A DNA stretch of 64,000 nt from Pagrus major (lineage: Eukaryota > Chordata > Actinopteri > Spariformes > Sparidae), in NCBI RefSeq assembly GCF_040436345.1, contig NC_133216.1:18667292-18731291 (forward strand), given 5' to 3'. The translations under genes were made by a program, and so were the position numbers. The notes below the pieces were generated by a model. The model saw nothing but the letters and a program-made list of their open reading frames with translations. It was not told the DNA's origin and searched no databases. This document shows positions 35,233 through 48,447 of the stretch, in pieces. Within the stretch, counting starts at the first letter, position 1. Each line of letters opens with the position of its first letter.

Positions 35233-36589
35233 AGTATGTACACACATATGCACCCACACATCTGGAACGCCGTAAAATCCAGCCAACACCAAGCAGCGCC
35301 TTATACAAACAAGAAAATAAAAAATGTAACGAGTTTATGATTTTGGTCCGGCGAGGCCCTCATGCCAATGACAGGCTGCTGAAGGATAATTTCAGGGAGG
35401 AAGAAAATGATAAAGCGAGGAGAGAAAAACCACTAGTTTGAAAAAACAACATGGGGCCGAAGGGCCGATAGAGCCGTGGAGGAAGAGAGGAGAGGGATGG
35501 AAAGAGGAGAAAGTGGCAGGGAGTGAGATTGCTAAGATTTCAGCCTGATAGCATGATACAGTATATATAGAAGCATTTGTTAAAATGCCATACAGACCAG
35601 AGCAACAGGCTAATTACAAGTCACACGTGCACTTATATATACACTTGTACACACATGCAAACATGCGCCCTCACACACACACACACAGCTGAAAAAAACG
35701 ATCAATAAAACGACAATGATAGAGAGAGCAAAACAAAAATGGGACCTACAATTAAGTACCTCTTTTTTTGGAACGTGTCAAGTAACAAATTGGACCGGGT
35801 TAGAGGGGTTGAGGAATGTCTGGTTTTCCACACAGAACCTCACTTGACCTCAACAAGTGCAGTCACTGAATCGACTGTACTTAAAGTCAAGCAGAGCGAG
35901 GTGAAACTGATTTATCTTGTGATGGATGCATCCGAAACAATCATTATACAACAGCACAGTGTTTTCCAAAGGTTGGGTTAAGGATCTAACACAAAGTAGG
36001 TCAGTGCGAGTTACAACAAGACCCCTGATGGAGAGATTTGAAGGACAAGAAAAGATCTTGATGTCTTCAGAAAATTGTCCCCAAGTCTATTAAAAATCAT
36101 TCTGGAAATGTAGCACAGCAGAATGTCTCAACTGCTTCATCTGCTGGTATCCACAGGTCAAGAGCAGTAGGTGTATGCAGCAGCAGCAGCAACACATGCA
36201 GTGAAAATGGGCTTCAACTTCAAAACGCATGCTAAAGCATGAGGACGCTCAAAAACGTGCCGGCTGCCTAACCACTGCCTTCAGAAGTCAGCCATTCACA
36301 GCCAGCCAATCCATGCCAGCACTGTCTGCGTGTGATGCATTTTCATTTAAATCCAGTTTGTCTGAGGTTTGTTCCCCACAAACCCACTACAAAAGTGACC
36401 GCCACACGTGGAACTTCCACTGGACCTCCAGGCACATGACCGCCCTTGTGTCCGAGCATGGCCTCGTCCGCTTTCAAACACCCATCCCTCTCTTCCTTCA
36501 GTTCTGTGAGTCCATGACAGACAGATGCTACTCAGATCTACAGCAGTGCAGAGAATACAGTACGTCTCTCCAACCTTTTTTTAAAGGGT

Positions 36590-37450
36590 AGTTGCACGAT
36601 GAGAAGATCAATACCGCTCTTCTGTCTTTTTAAATATGAAGCTGCAGCCATCAGCAGGTTAGCTTTGATTGGCATAAAGACAGGGAATGGGGAAAAACTA
36701 CATTTAGCCCCAAACATAATCCCCCATAATTACGACAAGACTGGTCACAGAAGTAGATCTTATTCACATGGCGGCCATTTTCCTCCAGTGTCACGCTCAG
36801 GGTGGGAGACTTGAATGCTGGGATCATGTAATGCTGCTGTGTTCCAGGTTGCAAGCCATACAAATGAAGGTAATCTGACAAATTGTGGTCATTTTAAAGT
36901 TTCCCAATTGATTAGCGACTGAAAATATGAAGGGTAGTTCAAATCTTGAGGCACATTCGGCCATATTTCAAGGTAAAACTACATATTTGCTAATTCGTTA
37001 GCTAATGTTAGCATTCAACAATTCCCTAGCTAACATTACTGTTTGATTATTACATCCTGCGTGTTTCGGTTAGACATGTCTCCAAGATGTGTTGATATTT
37101 CTGCATTAATTTATGCCTCTCTTAATCATATTATATCAAAACAGTATCATATCAAACAGTAACGCTAGCTAGAATGTGGTTGAATGCTAACATCAGCGGT
37201 TGTCCAATGGACGCCAAATGCTTATCAAACCTCTTGTTTTACCCTGAAATAAGACCCAGTGTCACTCCGGATTGAACCATCGATTGTTGGATTCAGGCTA
37301 GCTGTTACTTGCTCTTTCCAGTCTTTATGCTAAGCTAGGCTAACAGGTTGCTTGCTGTAGATTGATATTTAACAGACGGGCATGAGAGTGATATTCTTTT
37401 CAGACAACAGTGTACTTCTAAAGTGTTAACATTTACTGCTTCAAGAAATC
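36590..37450 (+). mobile_element. Composite fold-back element with zinc-finger-like fragment, copy A
   Basis: The left arm (36590-36710) carries ATGAAGCTGCAGCCATCAGCAGGTTAGC and ATAAAGACAGGGAATGGGG-type sequence; the right arm (37265-37445) carries the inverse, CTTTATGCTAAGCTAGGCTAAC. Between them, 36765-36900 contains GGCGGCCATTTTCCTC and a stretch that translates CCVPGCKPYK before a stop. Copy B is at 42630-43835 in the opposite orientation. Confidence 0.55.
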
Positions 37451-38293
37451 TTCAACTCTTTATTCATTTGACTTTAAACCAACCATATACCACTTATAAC
37501 TATACAACAGCAACTCTTTTGAATTCATCGTCAGCGTTTCTTGTAATTTCTTCTTCAAAACTGATGTCAGAGTCATTCCTTTGAACACTTACCTTTCTTT
37601 AGTTGTTTTTGTAATGCTTTGAGTTGTCATGTTCGTGGCTCGGATGTACACAGAAGCATTAAACCATGAAAACTGTTTAGTCTGACATTTTACCTCTCTA
37701 GTTCTTTGTCTGCTTGCTTTAACCTACGTGTCTCACATCCTTGAACTCTCACACTTGTCCTCCACGTGTCCTCTCTGCCGTCGCTACACTTGCGTTCTTC
37801 ATCTACTGAGCTGTCAATCCTGTAATTGCATTTTATTGTTTGCATGTTTCCTCTTTCATAAACCCTGCCATGTGCTTCGGTTTGGAGGCTGCACTCGCTG
37901 CACATGGATGTGTGGGTAGAAGGAGTAGAGAGGGATGGGAAGAAAGAGAGAAAGAAAGAAACAGAGAGAGAGAGAAGAGGAAGAGGAGGACGTAACAGGA
38001 AATTAACACCTCTCAGAATATCCCAGCAAAGAAGCCAAAACACACCATGCCCTCGTCATTTTATGTGAATGTACGAAAACAACAAAACAGGATAACATTC
38101 AAAAACACCTCAAAGGAAAAACAGAAGAGGGTGATGACTTTTCCTAAACTGTAAAACAGTAATTACCCTCGGTGCCAAATAACAAGTCGCCGCAGCATCA
38201 GATGACCAGTCACATTTTCTGTTTTGTTCAGGCGCGCTAAAAATAGCAATAATAAAGAAGTAATGGCGAAGTCATGACAAAAAAACACAGACA

Positions 38294-38414
38294 TTATTCT
38301 ATTCTGTGGTGGTTTTTGGGGCGAGGACCGAAGTCGCCCTTAATGTGTTTGAGAGCTTTTTCTGGCTCCTTGATGTCATGCAGCAGCTGAGCTGAAAAGT
38401 CCTGCTGGATGAAG
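38294..38414 (-). CDS. Orphan terminal-exon-like coding sequence, gene not recognised
   Basis: On the minus strand a textbook acceptor (CTTCCTTCCTTCACAG) is followed by one base and then 39 open codons ending in TAA. The peptide starts FIQQDFSAQLLHDIKEPEKA and ends PRPKNHHRIE, with a balanced, charged, amphipathic composition unlike the neighbouring chance frames. I do not recognise the family. No matching upstream exon was found; it would have to leave two bases. It may be the last exon of an unannotated minus-strand gene whose other exons lie between here and 48 kb, an alternative relt exon, or chance. Confidence 0.35.
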
Positions 38415-39029
38415 CTGTGAAGGAAGGAAGGAACCACAAAAGAGGAAACACAAGAATGAGTGGAACTCCTCGCCTTTCAGCGTGAGGTGACCGAGCGGCA
38501 GCAGGAGAGATCAAGGGTAAAGCGAGGCCACGTTATTGGCTTCCAAACAATGAGCCGCGTTTGTCGAGTATTTTGGTTAGACACCAGGCTCGACAATGAT
38601 CTTGTTTTCAATGCCACAATGTATTTTAGTGTCAAGTCATGCTTACATATCTGACATTTTTAACTTGGAAGTTATGTAAACCAATTCTGATCATAACACA
38701 GCGAGACACAGGATTCTCACATTTACCCATGTAATTGAGTCATCTGGTTTGTTATCCGTCTAGGCAGAAGATGGTTTCATAATAGCTAAAATGCTAGGTA
38801 GATTATCTGACCCAGTAATCATTCAAACTCCTCGGCTGACTCAGTCAAGCCAGATAAATTGGATTTAAAAGGAAGAAGTTCAACTGAGTAACGGTAATGC
38901 CTTTCTTTCCCTTTCTTTCCTCATCCAAAACCTCAAAAAAGGCTCAAATAAACCTCATTTTTTTGTTTTTTACCTTTCCTTCAGTGTTTTATATATATTC
39001 ATGCGCATGTAAAGTTTAAAGTTAAAAAG

Positions 39030-39365
39030 ATTAAAGTTTGCACCAACAGAAGCTCCTCTCTCCCACAGAAAACACTGCTCCAGAAACACCTCAAGTAGCC
39101 TCAAGTAGTCCCGTCTTTAATCCTGTGACTTCGTGACATCACACCATGTCACACATTAGCATAATTTCTGCCTAGTGGCTAGATTGGTACGTAAGAATTG
39201 ATTTAGCGCAGCTGCTCATGAGACAGGAGCTAAAACAGAGTGCTTCAGAAGGAGTGGGAATACAGCACTGCTGCACTGGACAGTATGAGAAAACTGGTGT
39301 GCATTAAAGCATTTAAACCTCTTCTAGTAGTAACCCAAAATAAAATTAAGGACCTGAAGAGGAGC
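39030..39365 (-). mobile_element. Second copy of the AGGAGACATATTCTGC MITE, reversed
   Basis: CACCAACAGAAGCTCCTCTC and GTGACATCACACCATGTCAC match the reverse complement of 18796-19220. The terminal bases are degraded. Confidence 0.65.
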
Positions 39366-42300
39366 AATGAGGATTTATTGCTTTAGGTCTTATTTTGAAG
39401 TACTGCCTCTGTGTAGAACGAGCAGCAGATGTCATGTATGCTAGCAGCAAATATAAAACAACATGACCACATGAACATGACAAGCAAAATATGAAATTTG
39501 CTTTTCTTTAGTTTTAATGAGACATCCTGCAATGAAATGGCTTCTTCACTTTATTCTTCAGAAAATCAATTGCTTTATTGCCATTGTCTCATTACTAGCA
39601 CTTAGTTAGCAAGCAAGTTTATTAATTAGTCTAAATAGTTGCAAACCTTTTAACGTCATTGGGCTTTAGGCAATTAGTTTCTTCTTGCAGTCCCACACTT
39701 AATTAAATTGGGTTTTCAGGGACAATTTCACTTTATTTTGTGAAGAATATGTGACTTAATGATTAAATAAGAAATGTGCGCCCTGAGGAAGCTTCTCTAT
39801 CCAAAGACTCTCCAGAACAACTGGGAGGTTCAGTATGAAAACCAGATGTACGTATGTACATATAGGCTCCGACCTCTTCAGCACTGAGCTGAACACAGCA
39901 GAGATTGAGGGGGTGACTATAAAAAACTTCTCCCCAGGGACACGTGAGGCTATAGGTGGATGCTGGGGCTTATAAAAGTCTATGTTTAGCATCAGTTGTA
40001 CTTGCAAAACCTAACAGTCAAGCAGCAACGCAGGCATTTTGCAGAGCATGGACGCCTTTAGTGTGCTGCAATACTTGACCTCAACCTTTCATGAATCCCG
40101 ATCAAGGAATTTTATTGATCTATCCTCAACAAAAATAGATTTGAAGTAGTCGACCATAAGGGGGGTCAGTTAAGAGAGGTTTAGTATTTGCAAACGCAGA
40201 GCGTGTCATTGAGTGCAGAAGTCATCGTTTGCCTGAAATGGTGTGTCTAGACGGTAACTCCAGACCTGCAAAAGATCCTGCAAGAGCGTTCATTTGGACC
40301 CAAACCATAATCTTTACCTATCCTTAACCAAACTAATGTAAAAGCCACCAGCTTTGTTTAGACTTGGTTAAGCCTGACCATAGACCAGGTCAGGTTGATA
40401 GTCTTTTACTCCCATTTGATGATGATCATTTAATGATGACAGTCAACATAATCATCACCTTTTCTAACCAACTATTGAGTTTAAATATCTTCAGATTTCT
40501 ACATCGACAAAGGATAGATAAGTGCAAAAGGATCATTTTCTCCTCAACATGTTTAGAAATCCTCCTTTGTCTTTAGAAATCCATTCAGTTTATCTCACGA
40601 ATACATGGCGAGCAAGCTTGAAATGGTTGTTTTTCTTAATTCCTGATGAGTTTTGACCTCATGGCAGAGACCTTTTGGAGATACATGATCATCACATGGC
40701 CAAGATCTATACATTTTATGTGATTTAGCAAGATTTTCAGATGTATCCTTGCTTTGGCCTTGATCCAGGTTCGGTGTAGCCCCCATCAAAAACCTTTGGT
40801 GCTTCAGAAATGGCTGATGAAATCCTTGGGCCTCTCAAAAGATGTGGATTTCCCTCTCCGTCATGGAGTAGAAAGGCCTGACAAAAGAAGTCAACCACTA
40901 AGTTCCCGTGCTGATAATGGCTACCTATTAAGCCCACTGTGTCACATCGCATGTCCAGCCTTGGGGAAGACCTCGCTGTGATGCACCTGAGAATTATCTT
41001 ACGGCCCGTAGAGTGAAATACAATAGAAAAGAACTGAGCCGGCAAAAAAAGGTTTAAGGTAATTACACATTATCCATCAGACATTTCGTGGACCGAGAGA
41101 TAATGTGCACGTGTACGACAACGACGTGATCGGGACAACCATACCCTCTTGTTTGACTTAATGGAGGTGCCCATTATCGGCAAGTGAAAGGCTGATTTAG
41201 GCCAAAGCTTTCTGCGTTAGTGCTTAGACAATGTCTCATTATGGGGAGCTTGTCTGATAACCCTCCACACACGTCTGCACAATTCGTTTCCCTCATTGTC
41301 TCTTCGTGTCCGTCATGCATCCTATCTGTCCTTGGGTTGACGCGATGTCAGTCGTCATGTTTTCCAGTGGAACTGTACACCGGCAAGAAACTTGACGGGC
41401 CTCTCTCGTGTCTCTGTCTGTCAGACATCACCGAGTTGGAACGAGAGAGGTTGAGTCAAGCAGAGAGAAAGAGATGGTGAGAGGAAGGAGAGACAAGACA
41501 GGCAGACGCAGTGAGGTGTTCAGCTTGTTTACAGCTCGGTGATAACGCCAGAGTCATACCGCTGCAGCAACTGGAGATCCCACAATACAGCAGGGTGACG
41601 GCCGCTGTCCTAATTCATTTCAGCTACTACAAAGGAGACAGACTTTCACATTGTATTTCCCTTTTTCACAGTTTTCTGTCCCAGTTTGTGGAGACTTAGG
41701 GAATAAAAATACTTAGTTGGGTCGAGGAAAAGCTGGTTTGGGTTAAAATAGATCCTCTCACAACATTAACCACGTGTTAGAATGCTAATTTCTCCCATGT
41801 GCATATTTGTGGTCTGAAGTCGCAAAACATTACTAAATGTAATCAATCAGTTTAATTTGTTTTCCTGAGTTTCACTGACCATCAGTGGTGCTTTTTAGAA
41901 GCCACTTGTTTGTTTTACAACATTATCTTGAAAGCGTTTAAGACCATTTTGTTTTCCATTAATTCAGATTTTAACGTCTGACTCACTACAAACAAATTCT
42001 AAAAAAAAGGTGTTTTTCACCAGGAGACAAGGACACTCGGCTATTATTTTAACCCACTAGAAGCCAACCACAAACCAATTCTGTCTCCAAAACAACCTTA
42101 AAAGAAGTATTTTCAGGGTTTTAGGCAGAACATTGTGAAGTCTGAGTTGCAAAAGTGTGTGTGAGAGTAGGTGTTATTGTCTGGTAGGCTATTTTCCCTT
42201 ACATCACCAGCCTCATTAACAGTGGATGTAAATCAACTCCTTATGTCCCAACACCTTAAACTATAATTCACAACTCTTGCACACATAAGGGCTCAACACA

Positions 42301-42629
42301 AAAGCCAGCACACACAGCACACTATAATACACTTCCCATTTTCACACACACAAACACGTGTTTTCTGTGTAAAAACATCACTTTCAACATGTCATCTCTA
42401 TTTGTCGAACAAATACAGAGGATTTAGTTAATGACTGTTTTAGTCAGTAGGAAAAAAATCTACTCTGGTATTTCGCAAGCTGTGCATGGGTGGAGAAAAC
42501 ACTGTTTTAGTTGCACGTCTGCTCTGATTTTAGGTACTGACACAACAGCCCTGCATTTCCTTAATGAAATGCTGAAAAGCCTTAGCTCCTCTCATTTTCT
42601 CCTTCTCTCAAGGAAAAGCTAGAGTGATA

Positions 42630-43835
42630 AGAAAGAGAACCGTTGGGGAAATAAGCTCATTCGCTTTCTTGCAAGAAGCTACAGGAGGAGACAGTAGCCG
42701 GTTAGCTTGCCTAGCATAACGACTTGATAGAGGAAAGAGGTAGTCTCTACACTTGAGTCAGAGAATTGCTATGGAAAGAAGTAAAGCATTGTAACAAGAA
42801 CAGTAACGCCATATTTACCCCAAAGTTTCAACGTTTTATCTGCAACATTAACTTACAACTCAACTTAAACAATGAGCTAAAAATGTCTGCTTGTCTAACG
42901 TAACGTTAGCTAAATGTCGTTAGCATTTCCACCCAACATAACGACCAATACCTCTTAGCTAAATAAAGTAAAACAAACTTACCTCACAACAGACCTTATT
43001 CATTTCCTTCCGGATGTTGTAATGATTAAGATTTGTCAGATTCCTGACGTTTATATGACTTGCAATCTGAAACACAGCAGAGTAACACTATCCCAGCATT
43101 TAATCTTCCCACCGTGAGCGTGACGTCAGAGGAAAATGGCCGCCGTGTTGATATGGTCTGTTCATGGACCTATTAATTATACCTGGACACAGCCATGGAG
43201 GAGAAGTCCCATTCATTTCTGCGAAAGCTGCTCAGTGGCGCATGAAGCCGAAGTGACTCGACTGTCTTCTGCATTGTGAGCGTGCACACTACAGATTTCC
43301 GCCGACTGAGCCGGCTAACTTCCGGTTTAGCGCCCGGCTAAGTTGAATAGAGATAAAATCAGTTAATCGTGCGGCTCTTCTAGACTTCGCAAATGTTAAT
43401 GGACTGAATGGCTCAAAGCATGATGGTCAAACGAGTCATTTCCTGCCACCGTTTGACAGACTCTACTTTCACCATGTAAGCTTATGGGAAAAAGTCTTTT
43501 TGGGCCCCACTGCATCACGTGACGATGTAATTACATGGTCTTGCCACTATGAAAACTGGCTTCAAAGCCTGGTGCTCGGTCTGTTACCCTGTTATATCTC
43601 TGTTAATTAGATATAATATGTTAATTAGTGAGATTTAGAGGTGCTGCTAGGTACATTTTGTGCTCTTTCAACAGTGTCAGGCTAGCTGTTTCCCCGTCTG
43701 CGGTCTTTGCACTGCACTGAGCTAACTATCTGCTTGCTCTAACTTCATATTGAACAGATCTTTATGGTAGCAGCATGTAACCACTCATCGAACTGTAACC
43801 AAAAAAGCGTAAAAGTATCGAACTGTTTCTTTAAT
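42630..43835 (-). mobile_element. Composite fold-back element with zinc-finger-like fragment, copy B
   Basis: The outer arms are at 42640-42730 and 43600-43830 (AGCCGGTTAGCTTGCCTAGC and GTCAGGCTAGCTGTTTCCCC). The interior, on the minus strand, has GGCGGCCATTTTCCTCTGACG and then a stretch reading CCVSDCKSYKRQESDKS, homologous to copy A. It ends at a consensus donor GTAAGTTTG (exon end 42983). A TGACGTCA (CRE-type) motif lies in the same block. Confidence 0.55.
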
Positions 43836-46461
43836 GGACGATCGGGTCAGTGAGTCCACTGAGAAACTCTCTTTTTGGGGGAGCTGGAGCCTGGAATCTT
43901 AACCAGACCTCTGGGAATGTTAAACATGTTAAACAACTCCATATGTGTACTGAGTGTACTGTAATCATTTCACCTACGCAAACGCTCATAACTTTCTATG
44001 GACACAGAAACAAAACAGATTTATATAATATCAGCAGATAAGCAATAAACTGTGATTTTGCAGCACTGCAGTTTCCCCCCCCCGACATGAAAATGCAAAC
44101 CACAGACGCGCACACTCACATCCACATATATTTATGTATCTAAATATGTTGTGTTTTGAGTTGTATTCAATAACTCTATAAAAGTGCTGCTGCAGACAAG
44201 GGGTTCAATTTCCTGCTTTGTTGGCTACATCGTCATTACTCAGCGGTTGTTTTGAAACCGAGCATGTCTGCAGCACTCCTCACTCACATCAGGGATTGTG
44301 TGCAACATGACACACAAACACACACACAGTCACCCACTTTGCCTCGTCACAAAGAGATCGACCCGGACACGCTGGTGTGTGATTTGCTCTGGCAACTAAA
44401 AGCCGGCGTTGGTTAGCTGGTTACTGGCGCGTTCAGATCGTGGTTTGCCTCGCAGATTCGTCTTTCCACCCCCAGAGCCGACCTTTGGGGTGGCAAAGAA
44501 TGCAGTCTCTTTTTCCGCTTTTTCTTAAAGCTTATTTTTAAGACTGTGTCATTAAACACTAAACAAATAAGGGAGAGGAGAGGCAGATGGAGGAGACAGA
44601 GGGGGGAAAAGGTCATGAACTTGGGCTAAGCAGGGAGAGATTACTGCTGTCTGCTTCCGCCTCCACTGAACTGCACCAAACCTCATGAAATGTGACTGAG
44701 CAACCGTTCAAGATAGAAACCACAGTGCAAATACAGCATGTCAGTATAATGTAGGAGCCGTGGTGGCAGAATTTTCTTCAGTTAAAGTTGAAATAACACT
44801 CAAAATAGTAGAAGTCCTGCATTCAAATATTATGTAAAACCACCAACTACAGTAATTATGTTCTTATACTCTTTTACAGCGGTGTAATGTTGGTGGTGGT
44901 GTGATTTAATGTTGTGTCTGGTTTAGTGTGAGCTTATTTTAACTGCTACATATACTGTAGGGTCGTTTAATCGATAAAATAAGACATCACATTTTATTAA
45001 CTGATCACATTTTTCATATGTAAAATAAAGTAAAGTGACCAATGATTATAGCTGATAAACACATCGAATGGATTAAGAGTACATTTCCCTCAAAACTGTA
45101 CAAGAGTCTAGTCCTCGAGTGAATGTATTTAGCTACTTTTCACCATGATGATTGTTGTTTTATTGTTCCTTATTTTATAATCCATCGTTTTTGAAATGTA
45201 GTTTGGTCCCACGCAAGTAGTTATTCATCACACAGTGTATGTGCGTAGTTCTTATTGTCATGGGCCAAGGCAATTTTTGGTCGCAAAACACAAATCACAG
45301 GAAAATAAAAGCTGAGGATGTGACACTGAGACACGCATGACCTTTGTAAACTTCACTGGTTGAACAGAGGTGAAACATCCAGGAAGTGACTCGTTTCCAC
45401 TTCCTGACTTTCGAAAGAATGAACAAAAATAAGGGAAACCCCTCTGCAGCATGACTTGCAGTTTACCCAGTTTAATGTAAGCTCATCAGAGTGCAGCAGA
45501 TAAGTAGATGAATACAACAAAAAATCATGCTTTATCATCAAAAACTAACTTAAGCTTGGGTGTGTATGCATAGACTCTTAAGTGTCAAGTAGACGAGCGT
45601 GTTTGCATGCTTGTGCCAACGTTTTTCCAGGTTTTCGTGTCCAGGTCCCCCTGTAATTATCCGATCCTCCACCAAACTGTGTGTGCAGAGCGCTGAGCCA
45701 GCTTGGATCGGGGATCTGCGGCCAGTGCAGCGGGAATTTCTTTGGCATGGAGCCTCCTGGCTGACATTGGGGAGGCAGGCCGGCACGGGGACGGAAGACC
45801 GTCTGGAGGCATTCCCAACCACTCTGGTTGAACGGATGGACGGACAGATGACAGGATTTGCGGCCTAATTAAAGCCTAGCTACGTCCTTGACTTCCACAT
45901 ACATATGCTCAAACAGAGTTGCACTAATAATCCCTCCAAGTGAGTTTGTTATCAGCTCCAAGCTGCAACATACACACTTCCGTCCTCCTTTTCCACATCT
46001 CTTTTGTCTCATTTTCCCTTTCTCATCCTGTCATCTCTGCTTCTTCACAAAATGATGAATACATTCAGCGTACAGTAAATGTTGGGTGGGGTAGAGCGTA
46101 AAACGGGGGTTAAATTTGGGTACATGCACCACCTCCTAATTAGGGCATTTGTGTGTGTGTGTGTGTATAATTACAGATGTCAGCACTATTGCAGTTAACT
46201 GTGACACACATCCACAGCACACTAAACCTTACACGACTCCTTGAAATGATCATTCAGTTGTGGGTCAATGCAACGACAAATTGAAACAAAAATAAAAATA
46301 GATGTTTCTCCTCCCATTACTATTAAACGCTGCTCTGAAAGGCAGGAAACGTGTGTTCAAAAGCATTTCGCAGCAGGTTAAAAACATGTTTAATCCCTCA
46401 ACTCTCACAAACACACAAACCTCTTGGGTTTACAATAGTCAAAATATAATCTATTGAATTA

Positions 46462-46841
46462 TTAAAGGTGCATTATGTAAAAGCTGGCCACCTGTCAAAT
46501 TCATGAGAATATATAGCATCATATGTCATCAGAGTAACCGCTAACTGCTGCTAAGTGTAGCTGCTGTTAGCTAGTTAGCTCAGTTAGCCGTGCAGCTATA
46601 GGCCTAGTGATTTGGACTGGAAGCTCTGGGACCAGGGGAGTGTTAATGTTTATACTCTAACAGGATTTTTGGACCGGGACTTGCCAGGGCTAGCTGGTTA
46701 GCATGCTAACTTCAGTAGATATCTCTGCAACACTATAAATAGGCATCATAATGTCAAAACTGCTATTTCTTCACGTTCTGACGACAATTTTAGTTAACAA
46801 TTGGCTCACTGGACTCAAATTCTTACATATTGCCCCTTTAA
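46462..46841 (+). mobile_element. MITE of the AGGTGCAATATGTAAGAATT family
   Basis: Ends are TTAAAGGTGCATTATGTAAAAG and ATTCTTACATATTGCCCCTTTAA, bounded by TTAA at each side. Confidence 0.85.
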
Positions 46842-47591
46842 AGAGGCTTCTAACACATTACTGTCCTCTCACAATGCCATGGAGTCCATGCAACCTGCAC
46901 ACATGATGTTACTGTCAAGTAACACCAATGAATTCATGTGACTGTAATGATACTACAGTGCTGTTTTACTGTTGTCTGGGGCAAATAAGCTCTTCTATTC
47001 CAAGAATTTTCTGGCTGAAAGATGGCCGCCATGTTTAAGGATAAAGGGTCACAAGAAAGACAAAGAAAGAGATATAACATCATAAAATGTGTCAAACCAA
47101 GAAGCGCTGCTAGAGATCCCAAGCTCACCAATCACACTGCACAAAACCAGACACACATACATACTTCTTTCCTCACAAGAAGTGAAAGTCCTTGACAGGA
47201 AACAGGAAGCTTAAAATGCTTTGAGAGCCTCACATCGAATTCTCTCTTCCCCACCTGTGCCGTGACAAGTCGGCACTGACGAACAAACTTTGTGAATCCC
47301 GTAAAACCCTTCCTGCATCGTAAAACAATATTAGGCACAAGCCAGTGAAGCTGCACAAGGCCCTCTTCTGGCGGATGTGTGTGTGTGTGTGTGTATAGCG
47401 GTGTGCCGAGAAAGCCTCTTATTGATTCAAGCCTGCAGGAATTCGGCCACAGACAATAGAAGCCCTCGGCCAAAAATGACAGTCTCATCTTGGCTCACAT
47501 GCAAACTGCACAGTGTGGTGGGCTCCTTACGCATTAACCAGGGCACTGTGGTGTGATATGAGATGGTGATAAGACACAACTTCAAATGAGC

Positions 47592-47595
<4 letters not shown>

Positions 47596-47629
<34 letters not shown>
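47596..47629. repeat. GA dinucleotide microsatellite
   Basis: About 17 GA units. Confidence 0.96.
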
Positions 47630-47631
<2 letters not shown>

Positions 47632-48447
47632 ACATGTGTTGTGACAGTTTAAGTTTCTTCTTTCTGTTCATCTCCAGGCAGGTGGTGTGATTTTTATCAT
47701 AACCTCATTGTCTGAAACTGACCTTCCCTGTCATAAAATATGATGAAGATACATAGTATAGTGAAAGAAAGCAGAGCCAGGTTTCACTTCATTAAAAAGA
47801 GAGGAGGATCATCAGTGAGGTCATCACGTACCCATGCCGGTGCGTCAGGCATGCGCTCACTCTGTCATTACAGCAGGACTCACTGTGGATCTCATTGTTG
47901 TGATAAGCCTATTAAATTAGCCGAATTACAGGAATTTAGCCGCCTTTAGCAGAAACACCTGAATAATCCATCAATTTGCCAAAACCAGAGGCTTGTAAAC
48001 TGTCTGTACATGTTGTTATAAACTTATAGTCACTGTATGAACATCACAGCAAAACCCTGAGTGGTGATCTGAAGCAGAAAAATACATCAAAAGTCACAAA
48101 TCTTACGCACATCTTCCATTGGATTTGGTCATGTAAGTTATTTGCTGTCTTTAGCCTTAAATCCCGCTGCAACAGACAGCAGGAGTTTTTCTTTTTTTTT
48201 TTCTTTCCCAAGTTCAGAACTATACAGTTGCCTGTATGTATATGTGCCATATGATGCCCCACAGGGCGGACAAAGTCAGATGAACACATCACCGCCGTGC
48301 GTAAAAGTGGTCACGACGGTCGGACAGGCTTTGCGGGGAGAAGCCCGACACGAGCCGGCAGTGACTGACGAGACTAAACTACCGGCTTCAGCAGCTCTTC
48401 ACCCCCTCACTACATCACATAAACACAACAAAAGTTGTCTGACTTAC

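Larger units (their letters stand above)
31850..48447. other. relt: Probable relt intron 1 / gene-poor repeat-rich region
   Basis: The first coding relt exon starts at an acceptor, so a 5' non-coding exon must lie upstream. The best candidate is at 48448-48700, which makes this 16.6 kb intronic. It contains GT and CA arrays, several TTAA MITEs, two copies of a composite element and the orphan exon at 38294-38414. Short open frames here show no family resemblance. Confidence 0.45.

Noticed and set aside
36229-36591. 120-codon plus-strand frame
   Set aside because: No domain, no splice or promoter context, and it starts in a CAGCAG-rich stretch next to repeats.
40737-41045. Open frames on both strands of about 100 and 75 codons
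   Set aside because: Neither resembles a known family and no splice signals frame them; a chance open region cannot be excluded.
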